NCBI RefSeq assembly: GCF_020595125.1
Contig: NZ_JACNMS010000001.1
Location: 496,001-560,000, forward strand
Source: Jeotgalibacillus aurantiacus
GTDB taxonomy: Bacteria > Bacillota > Bacilli > Bacillales > Jeotgalibacillaceae
DNA length: 64,000 nucleotides
Reading direction: 5' to 3'
Shown here: piece by piece, positions 1 to 9,818 of the stretch
Layout: every line of letters starts with the position of its first letter
How positions within the stretch are numbered: position 1 is the stretch's first letter
Notes under the pieces: model-generated
Databases searched by the model: none
Told to the model about the DNA's origin: nothing
The model's input: the letters and a program-made list of their open reading frames with translations, nothing else
Program-made: the position numbers and the translations under genes

Positions 1-159
1 TATAAGCAAGTGCAAGGCTCGGGATCGGCTGGTTTGAGTGATTCAAATCAGCTGTTTCTCTGCCCTGCTTCTTTAGAGAATTCTATAAAGATCATGCATT
101 TGCACTCATAACCAGCGTTTTACAGCACGCCAATAGCTGTTCTATGATAATTGACTGCT
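1..159. other. No recognisable gene
   Basis: One frame is open from the window edge for 36 codons and stops at about 109, but its composition (Gly/Ser-rich, then mixed) matches no family I know. It could be the tail of an upstream gene or chance. The solute-binding protein expected with the sugar permeases is not visible here and would have to lie upstream of the window. Confidence 0.3.
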
Positions 160-190
160 AAAGGGGGGTGGCGTGATCACCTCCCTTTCT
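160..190 (+). terminator. Hairpin, probable terminator
   Basis: An 11-bp stem (arms 160-170 and 178-188, one G-U pair) closes a 7-nt loop and is followed by a modestly T-rich run. It would end a transcript entering from the left of the window. Confidence 0.5.
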
Positions 191-199
191 TTGTATAAA

Positions 200-346
200 A
201 GGAAAAGCGGAGGCGACTCGTCCAGCCCCGACAAGCATAAGGCGAAGATTAAAAGAGGGCTGACCTTCGCCCTCGTTCAGCTTTGACTTATGACCTCGAG
301 GGGCTAGTCGCCGCAGCTGGACACCAGAAAAAGCGGAAGCGAGCGT
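200..346. repeat. Nested-hairpin intergenic element
   Basis: The outer arms GGCGACT (212-218) and AGTCGCC (306-312) enclose AGCCCC/GGGGCT (224-229 and 300-305). Inside are two competing small stems, GGCGAAG (241-247) with CTTCGCC (265-271) and GAGGGC (255-260) with GCCCTC (269-274). From memory, elements of this type (GCGACTCGTCCAGCCCC ends) are scattered in many Bacillaceae genomes. No open frame here looks protein-like. Function unknown; it may form an RNA or be a small non-autonomous mobile repeat. Confidence 0.7.
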
Positions 347-442
347 TTGGCCACTTTCGATAGGAACTTGGACACTTTCCCTGCCAACTTGGTCACTTTT
401 GGGCTCAACTTGGACACTTTTGATCGCGATCTGGTCACTTTC
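347..442. repeat. 21-bp periodic array A
   Basis: Five copies of a core close to CTTGGWCACTTT are placed with their GG at 349, 370, 391, 412 and 433, exactly 21 bp apart, with about 9 variable bases between cores. Read on the minus strand the period gives heptapeptides of the form S-[DV]-Q-x-x-x-[KE], but no ribosome site precedes that frame and it runs over the start of the permease gene, so I do not call it a gene. Confidence 0.85.
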
Positions 443-513
443 TCCAAAAATATTTATTAATCTCTTTAACTCTAGCAATCTCAACCCAACCTTATAAAAA
501 GTAGGTGAACCCA

Positions 514-1830
514 TTGAAGTTTCAGTTGAATGAAAAACAGCTGGGTTATGTGATGGTTGCACCGGCATTGATTCTTGTATTACTCGTTACGCTTTGGCCG
601 GTTGCCCAATCATTTTATAACAGTCTGTTTGATTACCGTCTGAATGACCCTTCAAGGTCCGAGCGTTTCCTTTCATCTAACGTCGACCTTGAGCGTTATG
701 CAAATGAATACTTTTACTTATCACGTGATCTGGAGCTGCTCGAAAGTCAGGCCCCAGATGGTGAGACAGCTGATGCAGCCGCTTCTATCAGGACTGAAAT
801 TGAAAATTATCATGACTCTTTGATTACAGAAAACGCACTTGAGGATCAGTATGCAGAAGTAGAGGAAATGCTTGCTTCCTTTACGGCGATTTCTGATAGT
901 GAATTGAAATATGCAGACATTGATAACGATCTTGCTGATGACTACAAAAACTATCTTGATGAGGCGCAGGCTGAACTGACAGCCTTAGCTGACTCGACAG
1001 ACAGTGAAGAATTTGCGACTACTGCAGGCAACATCAGCGGTACGCTCGGCACAGTCGATACAACGCTGATCGAGTCGAATTTTATTGGCTTCAGCAACTA
1101 TCAGCGCTATCTGACAGACGGCCGGATGTGGCAGTCGATGTGGAATACCCTTCTCTTCACCATTGTTTCTGTTGGAGCGGAGCTTGTTCTCGGTCTAATG
1201 ATTGCCCTGTTAATTAACCGGGCATTTATCGGTCGCGGAATTGTGCGTGCATCTGTACTGATTCCGTGGGCAATTCCGACAGCGGTAGCCGCGATGATGT
1301 GGGGCTTCCTGTATGACGGACAAACTGGTATTGTCGCTCATTATTTTGAGCAGTTCGGACTGATTGATGACGCCTCTGTTCTCCTGTCAACAGGAGCAGG
1401 CGGAATGTTCTCTGTTATTTTTGCCGATGTGTGGAAAACCACACCTTATATGGCTTTACTTTTACTTGCGGGACTTCAGACCATTCCAGGTTCTTTATAT
1501 GAAGCAGCTGAAGTGGACGGCGCCGGTAAATGGCAGCAGTTCTGGCAGATTACGTTGCCATTGCTGAAGTCAGCCATCCTTGTTGCCCTTTTATTCCGTA
1601 CACTGGATGCTTTCCGTGTATTTGACCTGATTTATGTATTAACAGGCGGTGGACCTGCGAACTCAACGGAGTCGATTTCCATCTATGCGTACATTACCCT
1701 CTTCTCTCAATCAAACTTTGGTGCGGGTTCTGTACTGTCAGTAATCGTATTTATTTCGGTAGCGATTATTTCCGTTCTATTTATCAAATTCATCGGTTCA
1801 GATCTTTTTGCAGGCAGATCGGGTCGATAA
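514..1830 (+). CDS. Sugar ABC transporter permease (MalF/UgpA type)
   Basis: This is the first membrane subunit of a carbohydrate importer (binding-protein-dependent permease family). One helix (about residues 12-34) is followed by an unusually long acidic, helix-forming extracytoplasmic segment (about 40-190), then the usual five-helix permease core. The EAA loop that docks the ATPase is at about 330-350 (EAAEVDGAGKWQQF). I start at TTG 514 because TAGGTG lies 6 nt upstream; a GTG at 505 is also in frame but has no site. No ATPase gene is nearby, so a shared MsmX-type ATPase is likely (inference). It is 12 nt upstream of the second permease and clearly cotranscribed. The sugar cannot be read from sequence. 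Confidence 0.9.
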   Translation: MKFQLNEKQLGYVMVAPALILVLLVTLWPVAQSFYNSLFDYRLNDPSRSERFLSSNVDLERYANEYFYLSRDLELLESQAPDGETADAAASIRTEIENYHDSLITENALEDQYAEVEEMLASFTAISDSELKYADIDNDLADDYKNYLDEAQAELTALADSTDSEEFATTAGNISGTLGTVDTTLIESNFIGFSNYQRYLTDGRMWQSMWNTLLFTIVSVGAELVLGLMIALLINRAFIGRGIVRASVLIPWAIPTAVAAMMWGFLYDGQTGIVAHYFEQFGLIDDASVLLSTGAGGMFSVIFADVWKTTPYMALLLLAGLQTIPGSLYEAAEVDGAGKWQQFWQITLPLLKSAILVALLFRTLDAFRVFDLIYVLTGGGPANSTESISIYAYITLFSQSNFGAGSVLSVIVFISVAIISVLFIKFIGSDLFAGRSGR

Positions 1831-1842
1831 GGAGGAATCAAG

Positions 1843-2664
1843 ATGAACAAACGTGCAGGAATTGGTTTTTATATCTTTCTCGTCGTGTTTGTATTTTTCG
1901 TGATGTTCCCTTTCATCTGGGTTTTCCTCACGTCGATCAAACCGCCGGGCGAAATTTTCAACAATTTTAATTGGTTTACGGCTGACCCGTCCCTTGCGTC
2001 TTATGAAAATGCGATCAGGAACCGTCCACTGCTTCGATATATGTGGAACAGCTTTGTTGTATCGACGTTGACAACGTTAATTGCGATTGGATTTGCTTCG
2101 ATTGCAGCTTACGCACTAACGCGTCTGCCAATTAAATTTAAAGGATTAATTCTCGGGATCATTCTGGCTGCATCCATGTTCCCGCAAATTGCGATTATCT
2201 CACCGATCTTCAACTTTATTACGGCTGTAGGTCTTCGTAACAGCTATATGGGTCTTGTGATTCCGTATATCACAGTTTCCCTGCCGCTGGCGATCTGGAT
2301 TCTGTCGACATTCTTCCAGAAGATTCCTTGGGAGCTTGAAGAATCAGCGAAGCTTGATGGAGCAACTCCATTCCAGACATTCAGAAAAATTATTTTCCCG
2401 CTTGCGGCACCAGGGGTTTTCACAACAGGAATCCTCGTGTTTATCGCCGCATGGAATGAATACCTGTTTGCATTAACGATTAATACTGAGGACGTTTGGC
2501 GCACAGTACCAGTAGGAATTTCCCTGTACCAGAGTCAGTTCACCATTCCTTGGGGGGATATTTCAGCTGCGACTGTTCTTGTGACCATTCCTATTGTTAT
2601 ACTCGTATTGATTTTCCAAAGAAGAATTGTTGCCGGACTGACTTCCGGTTCTGTAAAAGAATAA
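1843..2664 (+). CDS. Sugar ABC transporter permease (MalG type)
   Basis: This is the second membrane subunit of the same importer, 273 aa with about six predicted helices. The EAA loop is at about 166-188 ([15 protein letters not shown], then FPLAAPG). An AAGGAGG-type site stands directly before the ATG. It pairs with the upstream permease to form the translocation pore. A hairpin just after the stop suggests that transcription is reduced before the catabolic genes. Confidence 0.93.
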   Translation: MNKRAGIGFYIFLVVFVFFVMFPFIWVFLTSIKPPGEIFNNFNWFTADPSLASYENAIRNRPLLRYMWNSFVVSTLTTLIAIGFASIAAYALTRLPIKFKGLILGIILAASMFPQIAIISPIFNFITAVGLRNSYMGLVIPYITVSLPLAIWILSTFFQKIPWELEESAKLDGATPFQTFRKIIFPLAAPGVFTTGILVFIAAWNEYLFALTINTEDVWRTVPVGISLYQSQFTIPWGDISAATVLVTIPIVILVLIFQRRIVAGLTSGSVKE

Positions 2665-2674
2665 TCATCAGCGT

Positions 2675-2707
2675 GCCGGGTCCTTTCAGGGTCCCCGGCC
2701 CTCTTTT
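2675..2707 (+). terminator. Hairpin after permease pair
   Basis: GCCGGG (2675-2680) pairs with CCCGGC (2694-2699), with further pairing inside, followed by CTCTTTT. It is probably a partial terminator separating transporter from enzyme genes. Confidence 0.6.
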
Positions 2708-2845
2708 ATGATTCAAGTTGAAGGAAACAGTACAAATATTTTCTTCTTGGATGATAAATCTGTTAAAGTAGAGGAAGCGGTTGCATATACAACCTGCCCT
2801 ATTTTAAGAGCGCTTACAGTGATAAATAAAGGAGTGTTACTTGGC

Positions 2846-3574
2846 ATGAACGTTACAGTTTGGAATGAATTCAGACACGAAAAAAAGCATGACGCAGTAA
2901 AGGAAATTTACCCGGATGGCATTCACCGCGTCCTTGCAGATGCCCTTGCTGAGCACGGGTACGACGTGAAAACGGCTACATTAGATGAGCCTGAACACGG
3001 TTTGACAGACGAGGTACTTAATAACACAGATGTTCTTTTATGGTGGGGACACCTTGCACATGATGAAGTAGATGACGCGATTGTGGAAAAAGTCCAGAAA
3101 CGCGTTTGGGAAGGCATGGGACTGATCGTTCTTCACTCTGCCCACTTTTCAAAAATCTTTAAAAAACTGATGGGTACAGGCTGTGATTTAAAATGGCGTG
3201 AAGCAAATGAGCGTGAGCGCTTATGGGTTGTAGATCCAAGCCACCCGATCGCAGACGGCATCGGTGAATATATCGAGCTTGATGAAGAAGAAATGTACGG
3301 CGAGCACTTTGATATTCCGGCACCGGATGAGCTGATTTTCCTGAGCTGGTTCCAAGGCGGAGAAGTATTCCGCAGCGGCGCTACCTTTAAACGTGGTAAC
3401 GGAAAGATCTTCTACTTCCGTCCGGGTCACGAAACACACCCGACATATCATAACAAACAAATTCAACAGGTTATTGCAAACGGTGTCAAATGGGCAGCTC
3501 CAACTAAGCGTGACTACCCGGTATACGGAAACGCAAAACCAATCGAAAAACTGGAAGGCTATAAGGAGGACTAA
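2846..3574 (+). CDS. ThuA-like trehalose-utilisation family protein
   Basis: A 242-aa protein of the ThuA family (class I amidotransferase-like fold). Recognisable blocks are WNEFRHEKK near the N-terminus, [11 protein letters not shown], a [16 protein letters not shown] segment, and near the end [15 protein letters not shown]. In rhizobia ThuA works with a Gfo/Idh/MocA partner (ThuB) on 3-keto derivatives of trehalose and related disaccharides. The frame extends upstream to 2708, but AAAGGAG at 2828-2834 and family length favour ATG 2846. It sits 3 nt before a dehydrogenase with an AAGGAGGA site, so the two are surely cotranscribed. The substrate here is unknown. Confidence 0.9.
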   Translation: MNVTVWNEFRHEKKHDAVKEIYPDGIHRVLADALAEHGYDVKTATLDEPEHGLTDEVLNNTDVLLWWGHLAHDEVDDAIVEKVQKRVWEGMGLIVLHSAHFSKIFKKLMGTGCDLKWREANERERLWVVDPSHPIADGIGEYIELDEEEMYGEHFDIPAPDELIFLSWFQGGEVFRSGATFKRGNGKIFYFRPGHETHPTYHNKQIQQVIANGVKWAAPTKRDYPVYGNAKPIEKLEGYKED

Positions 3575-3577
3575 TTC

Positions 3578-4600
3578 ATGGCAAAATTAAAAGTTGGTGT
3601 CGTAGGTGCAGGAAGTATCGCTAAGCACCGTCACCTTGTTGAATATGCAAACAATGAAAACGTTGAACTCGTTGCCATTTGTGATATTAATGAAAAGCGC
3701 GCAAAAGAAATGGCCAAGAAATTCGGTGCTAAAAAGACGTTTACAGATTACAATGAACTTTTAAAGGAAGACCTTGATGCAGTAAGTGTCTGCACACCAA
3801 ACTATCTTCATGCACCTGTATCGATTGCAGCGCTTGAAGCTGGAAAGCACGTATTATGTGAAAAACCGATGGCTACAAGTGCCAAAGAAGCCGATGATAT
3901 GATCGCAGCTGCTGAAAAAGCGGGAAAACTTCTGATGATCGGACATAACCAGCGTTTTGTTGCCTCACATCAAAAAGCGCAGGAGCTTGTGGCATCAGGA
4001 GAATTAGGTAAGATCTTCAGCTTCCGTACTGCATTTGGACACCCTGGACCTGAAGGCTGGAGTGCTGACGGCAAGGACAGCTGGTTCTTCAAAAAAGATG
4101 AGGCGTTTATTGGTGCCATGGGTGATCTTGGCGTTCATAAAACAGACCTGATCCGCTACATACTTGGTGAAGAAATGACAGAAGTAGCGGCTATGGTCGA
4201 GACAAGCTCGAAAAAAGACGCAACAGTGGATGATACAGCAGCATTAATTCTTAAAACAGAAAGCGGTATTATCGGTACTTTAGCAGCAAGCTGGTCTTAC
4301 AATGCTGAGGATAACTCTACGGTTATTTACGCAGAAAACGGTGTTCTTCGCCTGGAAGACGATGAGGATTACTCTGTGATCTATCATAAAACAGACGGAA
4401 CAAAAGAAGAGCTCGCTCTTGGTAAAATCCAGTCTAATGATGAAGGCGGACAAAGCTCATCCGGCGTCATTGATCATTTTGTTGATTCAATCCTGTCAGG
4501 CAAACAGCCTTTGATTGATGGACATGAAGGGAAAAAATCACTGCAGGTTATTCTTGGTGCCCTTGAGTCGAACGAAACGAAAAAAATCGTGAAACTATAG
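3578..4600 (+). CDS. Gfo/Idh/MocA oxidoreductase 1
   Basis: A 340-aa NAD(P)-dependent sugar dehydrogenase. The N-terminal Rossmann motif is GAGSIAKH (about residues 11-18) and the family EKP signature is CEKPMATS (about 97). The C-terminal half is the usual alpha/beta substrate domain, with a GDLGVHKTDL metal/substrate-side segment. It follows the ThuA-like gene by 3 nt and is 9 nt from a second dehydrogenase. I infer that it oxidises or reduces a (di)saccharide at a ring hydroxyl, possibly C3. Confidence 0.93.
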   Translation: MAKLKVGVVGAGSIAKHRHLVEYANNENVELVAICDINEKRAKEMAKKFGAKKTFTDYNELLKEDLDAVSVCTPNYLHAPVSIAALEAGKHVLCEKPMATSAKEADDMIAAAEKAGKLLMIGHNQRFVASHQKAQELVASGELGKIFSFRTAFGHPGPEGWSADGKDSWFFKKDEAFIGAMGDLGVHKTDLIRYILGEEMTEVAAMVETSSKKDATVDDTAALILKTESGIIGTLAASWSYNAEDNSTVIYAENGVLRLEDDEDYSVIYHKTDGTKEELALGKIQSNDEGGQSSSGVIDHFVDSILSGKQPLIDGHEGKKSLQVILGALESNETKKIVKL

Positions 4601-4609
4601 GTGATAAAC

Positions 4610-5650
4610 ATGGAAAAACTTCGCGTAGGCATAATTGGCGTTGGAGGTATTGCCGTTTCCAGGCATATCCCCTCCTTTCTCGCTTTAGGAAATGATGTGG
4701 AAGTCACGGCTGTGTGTGACGTAAATGCAGAACGTGCGGAAACGGTTGCACAGGACTACCAGATTCCTTTCCATACAAATGAATACAAAGAGATTTTTGA
4801 ACACGTAGACGCAGTGACAATCTGTACACCAAATAAATTCCACGCTGACATTGCGATCGCCGCTCTTCAGGCAGGCAAACACGTACTGTGCGAAAAGCCG
4901 ATGGCGATGTCCACTGAAGAATGCGAAGCGATGATTAAGGCAGCGGATGAAGCAGGTAAGATCCTGATGATTGCTTACCACTACCGTCACACAAAAGAAG
5001 CGCGTGCAGCAAAACGCTTCATTGACGGTGGCGAAATCGGTCGCCCTCTTGTGTCCCGTGCACAGGCGATCCGCCGCCGCAAGGTTCCGGGCTGGGGTGT
5101 TTTTACAAATAAAGATCTTCAGGGTGGCGGCAGTCTGATTGACTTCGGCTGTCATTTCCTTGATCTGGCCTTGCACCTCATGGACTTCCCTGAAATCGCA
5201 GAGGTCTCAGGCGCTACTTATAATGAACTGAGCCGTCAAAATGACATCGTTAACCAGTGGGGCACATTTGACCCATCAACGTTCGAAGTAGATGATCATG
5301 CAACCGCCTATATTAAGTTCAAAGACGGTGCTACCCTGTTGTTTGAAACATCATGGGCAGCCAATCTGGCAGATGATCAGGAAACCGTATCTGTTTCAGG
5401 TACAAAGGGTGGACTTGATGTGTATCCACTCAAGCTTTATCAGGCAAAATACGGAATGCTTCTTGACCAGGAGGCTTACTGGATTTCCGATGATGAAAAC
5501 CCGGGTATCCCTCAAGCCATCAACTTCGTGGAAAGCTGCCGCGGTAACCAGCAGCCGCTTGTGAAGCCACAGGAAGCACTCATCGTTTCAAAGGTCATCG
5601 AGGCCATTTACGAAAGCAGCGAAACCGGACAAGCCGTCCGATTCTCATAA
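4610..5650 (+). CDS. Gfo/Idh/MocA oxidoreductase 2
   Basis: A 346-aa dehydrogenase of the same family but clearly diverged from its neighbour. The Rossmann motif is GVGGIAVSRH and the signature CEKPMAMS. A GGGSLIDFGCHFLDLA segment corresponds to the catalytic/substrate loop. I start at ATG 4610 rather than GTG 4601 because the weak TAGGTG site stands before 4610. Two such dehydrogenases in one operon suggest either two steps (oxidation then re-reduction) or a heteromer; the sequence alone does not decide. Confidence 0.93.
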   Translation: MEKLRVGIIGVGGIAVSRHIPSFLALGNDVEVTAVCDVNAERAETVAQDYQIPFHTNEYKEIFEHVDAVTICTPNKFHADIAIAALQAGKHVLCEKPMAMSTEECEAMIKAADEAGKILMIAYHYRHTKEARAAKRFIDGGEIGRPLVSRAQAIRRRKVPGWGVFTNKDLQGGGSLIDFGCHFLDLALHLMDFPEIAEVSGATYNELSRQNDIVNQWGTFDPSTFEVDDHATAYIKFKDGATLLFETSWAANLADDQETVSVSGTKGGLDVYPLKLYQAKYGMLLDQEAYWISDDENPGIPQAINFVESCRGNQQPLVKPQEALIVSKVIEAIYESSETGQAVRFS

Positions 5651-5663
5651 GGAGGCAATACTC

Positions 5664-6632
5664 ATGAAATTAGGCGTATTTACGGTCTTATTTGCACAAA
5701 AATCATTTGAAGACATGCTTGATTATGTCGCAGAATCCGGCCTTGATGCCGTGGAAATCGGTACAGGCGGATATCCTGGCAACAACCACTGTCCAATTGA
5801 CGAACTGTTAGAGGATGAGGGCAAGCGTAAGGAATACCTTGAAAAAGTAACATCACGCGGACTGACCATCAGTGCATTCAGCTGTCACGGAAACCCTGTC
5901 AGCCCTGATGCTGCATTTGCAAAAGAAAGTGATGAGGCGCTTCGCAAAACAATCCGTCTGGCTCAGCTGCTCGACGTGCCGGTTGTGAACACATTCTCAG
6001 GTACACCTGGCGCTGACGCTGAAGCGAAGCATCCAAACTGGCCGGTTGCACCATGGCCAAATGAATACGGCGATATTCTGAAGTGGCAGTGGGAACACAA
6101 GCTGATTCCTTACTGGAAAGAGATCGCAGAAATCGCTAAAGAAGCCAATGTAAAAATCGGTCTTGAGCTGCATGGTGGATTCTCTGTTCATACACCATAC
6201 ACCATGCTGAAGCTGCGCGAGGCAACAAACGAATACATCGGCGCAAACCTTGATCCAAGTCACCTCTGGTGGCAGGGAATCGATCCGGTCGGTGCGATCA
6301 AAATCCTTGGAAAAGCCGGTGCAATCCACCACTTCCACGCCAAGGACACATACATTGATCAGGACAACGTCAACATGTACGGCCTGACAGACATGCAGAC
6401 CTATGACAACATTCAAACACGTGCATGGAGCTTCCGTTCAGTCGGAATGGGACACCCGGCAGACGAATGGGGCCGCATTATCAGCGCCCTGCGCACATAC
6501 GGCTACGACCACGTCGTCAGCATCGAGCACGAAGACCCAATCATGAGCATCGAAGAAGGCTTCCAGCGTGCCGTCCAAACGCTGAAATCAGTCAACATTA
6601 AAGAACAGCCAACAGATATGTGGTGGCTGTAA
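5664..6632 (+). CDS. Sugar phosphate isomerase/epimerase family (TIM barrel)
   Basis: A 322-aa xylose-isomerase-like TIM-barrel protein (AP endonuclease 2 superfamily). Likely metal ligands are in LELHGG (Glu), NLDPSHLWW (Asp/His), HFHAKDT (His) and SIEHEDP (Glu). It has a strong AAGGAGG site, follows dehydrogenase 2 by 13 nt and ends at a strong terminator, so it is the last gene of the catabolic operon. Members act as keto-sugar isomerases, epimerases or, in some cases, 3-keto-glycoside processing enzymes. The exact reaction is not readable. Confidence 0.9.
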   Translation: MKLGVFTVLFAQKSFEDMLDYVAESGLDAVEIGTGGYPGNNHCPIDELLEDEGKRKEYLEKVTSRGLTISAFSCHGNPVSPDAAFAKESDEALRKTIRLAQLLDVPVVNTFSGTPGADAEAKHPNWPVAPWPNEYGDILKWQWEHKLIPYWKEIAEIAKEANVKIGLELHGGFSVHTPYTMLKLREATNEYIGANLDPSHLWWQGIDPVGAIKILGKAGAIHHFHAKDTYIDQDNVNMYGLTDMQTYDNIQTRAWSFRSVGMGHPADEWGRIISALRTYGYDHVVSIEHEDPIMSIEEGFQRAVQTLKSVNIKEQPTDMWWL

Positions 6633-6640
6633 GATCATGA

Positions 6641-6677
6641 AAAAATGCCGGGAGCCTTGCTTCCCGGCATTTTTTTG
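6641..6677 (+). terminator. Terminator of the sugar operon
   Basis: AATGCCGGGA pairs with TCCCGGCATT and is followed by seven T. It lies immediately after the isomerase gene. Confidence 0.92.
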
Positions 6678-6703
6678 GGAACGGAGCGGGTGATCGTTTT
6701 GAT

Positions 6704-6755
6704 GGGGACGGAGCGCCCGTTCTTTTTCCTAAAAAGGAACGGGCGCTCCGTCCCC
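6704..6755. repeat. 52-bp GC-rich palindrome, copy 1
   Basis: A near-perfect inverted repeat with arms GGGGACGGAGCGCCCGTTC and its complement around a TTTTTCCTAAAAA centre. A degenerate half copy (GGGAACGGAGCGGGTG) precedes it at 6678-6693. The right end overlaps the last base of the stop codon of the minus-strand phosphatase gene. Confidence 0.95.
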
Positions 6756-7543
6756 TATGCTCCTGAAGGCATACTCCCCTGCTCCATTACCTCAACATCC
6801 CAGCTGACCATCGTGACGCTATCTCTGACCTTTAACTGCTGGCTGTCATGCAGAAGTTTTACGAGTGGTGCCGGATTCCGTTTAAATACCTCATACAGCT
6901 TCTCCGGATTATGATACCCAGCCTCCAGACACTCAACCAGCCCGTCTGTTGTGATGAAGATGGTGTTGGTTCCTTTCCTCAGCTCGCGCCTGCCTGTTGT
7001 ATAACAGGGAACCTGTTGATCAAATGTGTTCACTCTTCCGATCCATTCAAAAAACTGACGCTGGTTCAGCTGAAATTGGCCAAGCTTTTTAAGATCATCA
7101 TGCAGCAGGAAAAGCATGCAGTCCCCTACTGAAAACCACCAAATGAACCGGCCTTTGCGAACGGTGACCAGACAGGAGGTTTCCCCTTCGATCTTTCTGC
7201 ATTTCTCTCTGAATGCTTCATCAGTAAAAAGAGTCAGAATCTCTTTTTCAAGTTTTTCAAACAGATCTTTCCCGTCTTCACCGCGTATGATCGTTGTCAG
7301 TTCACTTTCATGCTCCACAAACGTCTTTACTATCAGTTCAGCACTCTCTGCTGTTTGATGCGCATCCAGTATCATCGCAAATTCCCATTCACCATTTGTC
7401 CATACAATACAGCCATCCTCATTTTTCGTCTGGCCTGCAGCAGTACTCCCTCCGAATCGTGCCAGTTTCACGTCTCCGATTTGCTGAATGTCCGGCTGAT
7501 CAAGATAAGGCTGCTCACTGCCAACCCAACTCACCTTATTCAT
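6755..7543 (-). CDS. PP2C-like (PPM family) protein phosphatase
   Basis: A 262-aa protein resembling metal-dependent Ser/Thr phosphatases. Motif counterparts are ILDAHQTAES (usual DGHGG, here altered), FSVGDCMLFLL (usual VGDSR) and ITTDGLVE (usual SDGL). The early FGGSTAAGQTKNEDG segment matches the N-terminal motif of the family. The ATG overlaps the end of the upstream cupin gene by 8 nt, so the two are translationally coupled. The substituted DGHGG motif leaves catalytic competence open. The stop codon abuts palindrome copy 1. Confidence 0.75.
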   Translation of the reverse strand: MNKVSWVGSEQPYLDQPDIQQIGDVKLARFGGSTAAGQTKNEDGCIVWTNGEWEFAMILDAHQTAESAELIVKTFVEHESELTTIIRGEDGKDLFEKLEKEILTLFTDEAFREKCRKIEGETSCLVTVRKGRFIWWFSVGDCMLFLLHDDLKKLGQFQLNQRQFFEWIGRVNTFDQQVPCYTTGRRELRKGTNTIFITTDGLVECLEAGYHNPEKLYEVFKRNPAPLVKLLHDSQQLKVRDSVTMVSWDVEVMEQGSMPSGA

Positions 7544-7898
7544 ACTTTTTTTCCTTCAGAGCTGAAACCTTAAGCACCGGACCCTCTATCACAATCGCAG
7601 TCAGCCCTTCTTCTGATCTTGTTTCGTGCCATTCCCCCTTTTCCCAAAAAGCCGCTTCGTGTGTCTTTATTTCCACATATGTATTTTCAGCACCACGCAC
7701 TTCACCCCGTCCGGATACAACCATCAGCAACTGTGGCATAGAAGCCTGATGATATCCGATCACACCACCTTCTTCTAAATGCATTATGCTGATTTGCACC
7801 GGGTCATTCGTTCTTAAAATTGAAGTCAGAATAAAATTTGAATCGTACGCTTCAACCACGCGTCCATTTTCCTTCGATACATGATAATGCTTCAACAT
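7536..7898 (-). CDS. Cupin-fold small protein
   Basis: About 120 aa with a single predicted cupin barrel. The segments MHLEEGGVIGYHQASMPQL, then GEVRGAE and WEKGEWHETRS, follow the usual order of cupin motifs 1 and 2, with His/Glu candidates for a metal site. ATG 7898 is chosen because AAAGGGA lies 7 nt upstream; an in-frame GTG at 7904 overlaps the site. It is the first gene of a two-gene operon with the PP2C-like phosphatase. Function unknown. Confidence 0.78.
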   Translation of the reverse strand: MLKHYHVSKENGRVVEAYDSNFILTSILRTNDPVQISIMHLEEGGVIGYHQASMPQLLMVVSGRGEVRGAENTYVEIKTHEAAFWEKGEWHETRSEEGLTAIVIEGPVLKVSALKEKKYE

Positions 7899-7951
7899 CA
7901 CCACTCCCTTTCTCTTTCATTTCGATTCATTTCTTTCACAATCCTCTTTTT

Positions 7952-8005
7952 GGGGGACGGAGCGCCCGTTCTTTTTCCTAAAAAGGAACGGGCGCTCCGT
8001 CCCCC
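7952..8005. repeat. 52-bp GC-rich palindrome, copy 2
   Basis: Same GCGCCCGTTC subtype as copy 1, with arms GGGGGACGGAGCGCCCGTTC and the complement. It lies between the cupin gene start and the amylase promoter. Confidence 0.95.
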
Positions 8006-8067
8006 AGTTCCCATCCAAATTTGATAAATAAGTAAAAAATGATATGACATATTACCTCTTTTTGTAA

Positions 8068-9693
<1,626 letters not shown>

Positions 9694-9712
9694 ATGAGAA
9701 GACACCTGTTCC

Positions 9713-9737
9713 GGGGACGGAGCGGGTGTTCTTTTTT
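9713..9737. repeat. GC-rich palindrome, half copy
   Basis: Only the left arm is present (GGGGACGGAGCGGGTGTTC then T-run), 19 nt after the amylase stop. It shows that half elements exist apart from the full palindrome. Confidence 0.85.
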
Positions 9738-9818
9738 CGAAAGACCGTTTCATAAATGTAATTTTTTAGTATTTTAAACATCAATAATTGGTATAATAAA
9801 AACTGGAGGTGGTTATAT

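Noticed and set aside
1-111. C-terminus of a solute-binding protein for the sugar permeases
   Set aside because: The 36-codon open frame does not resemble the end of any binding protein.
158-568. 136-codon minus-strand frame with heptapeptide repeats
   Set aside because: It has no ribosome site, spans a hairpin element and array A, and runs over the start of the permease gene. The heptads follow from the 21-bp period.
6641-6677. Palindrome family member
   Set aside because: It is an ordinary terminator with a different stem sequence; the family half copy begins just after it.
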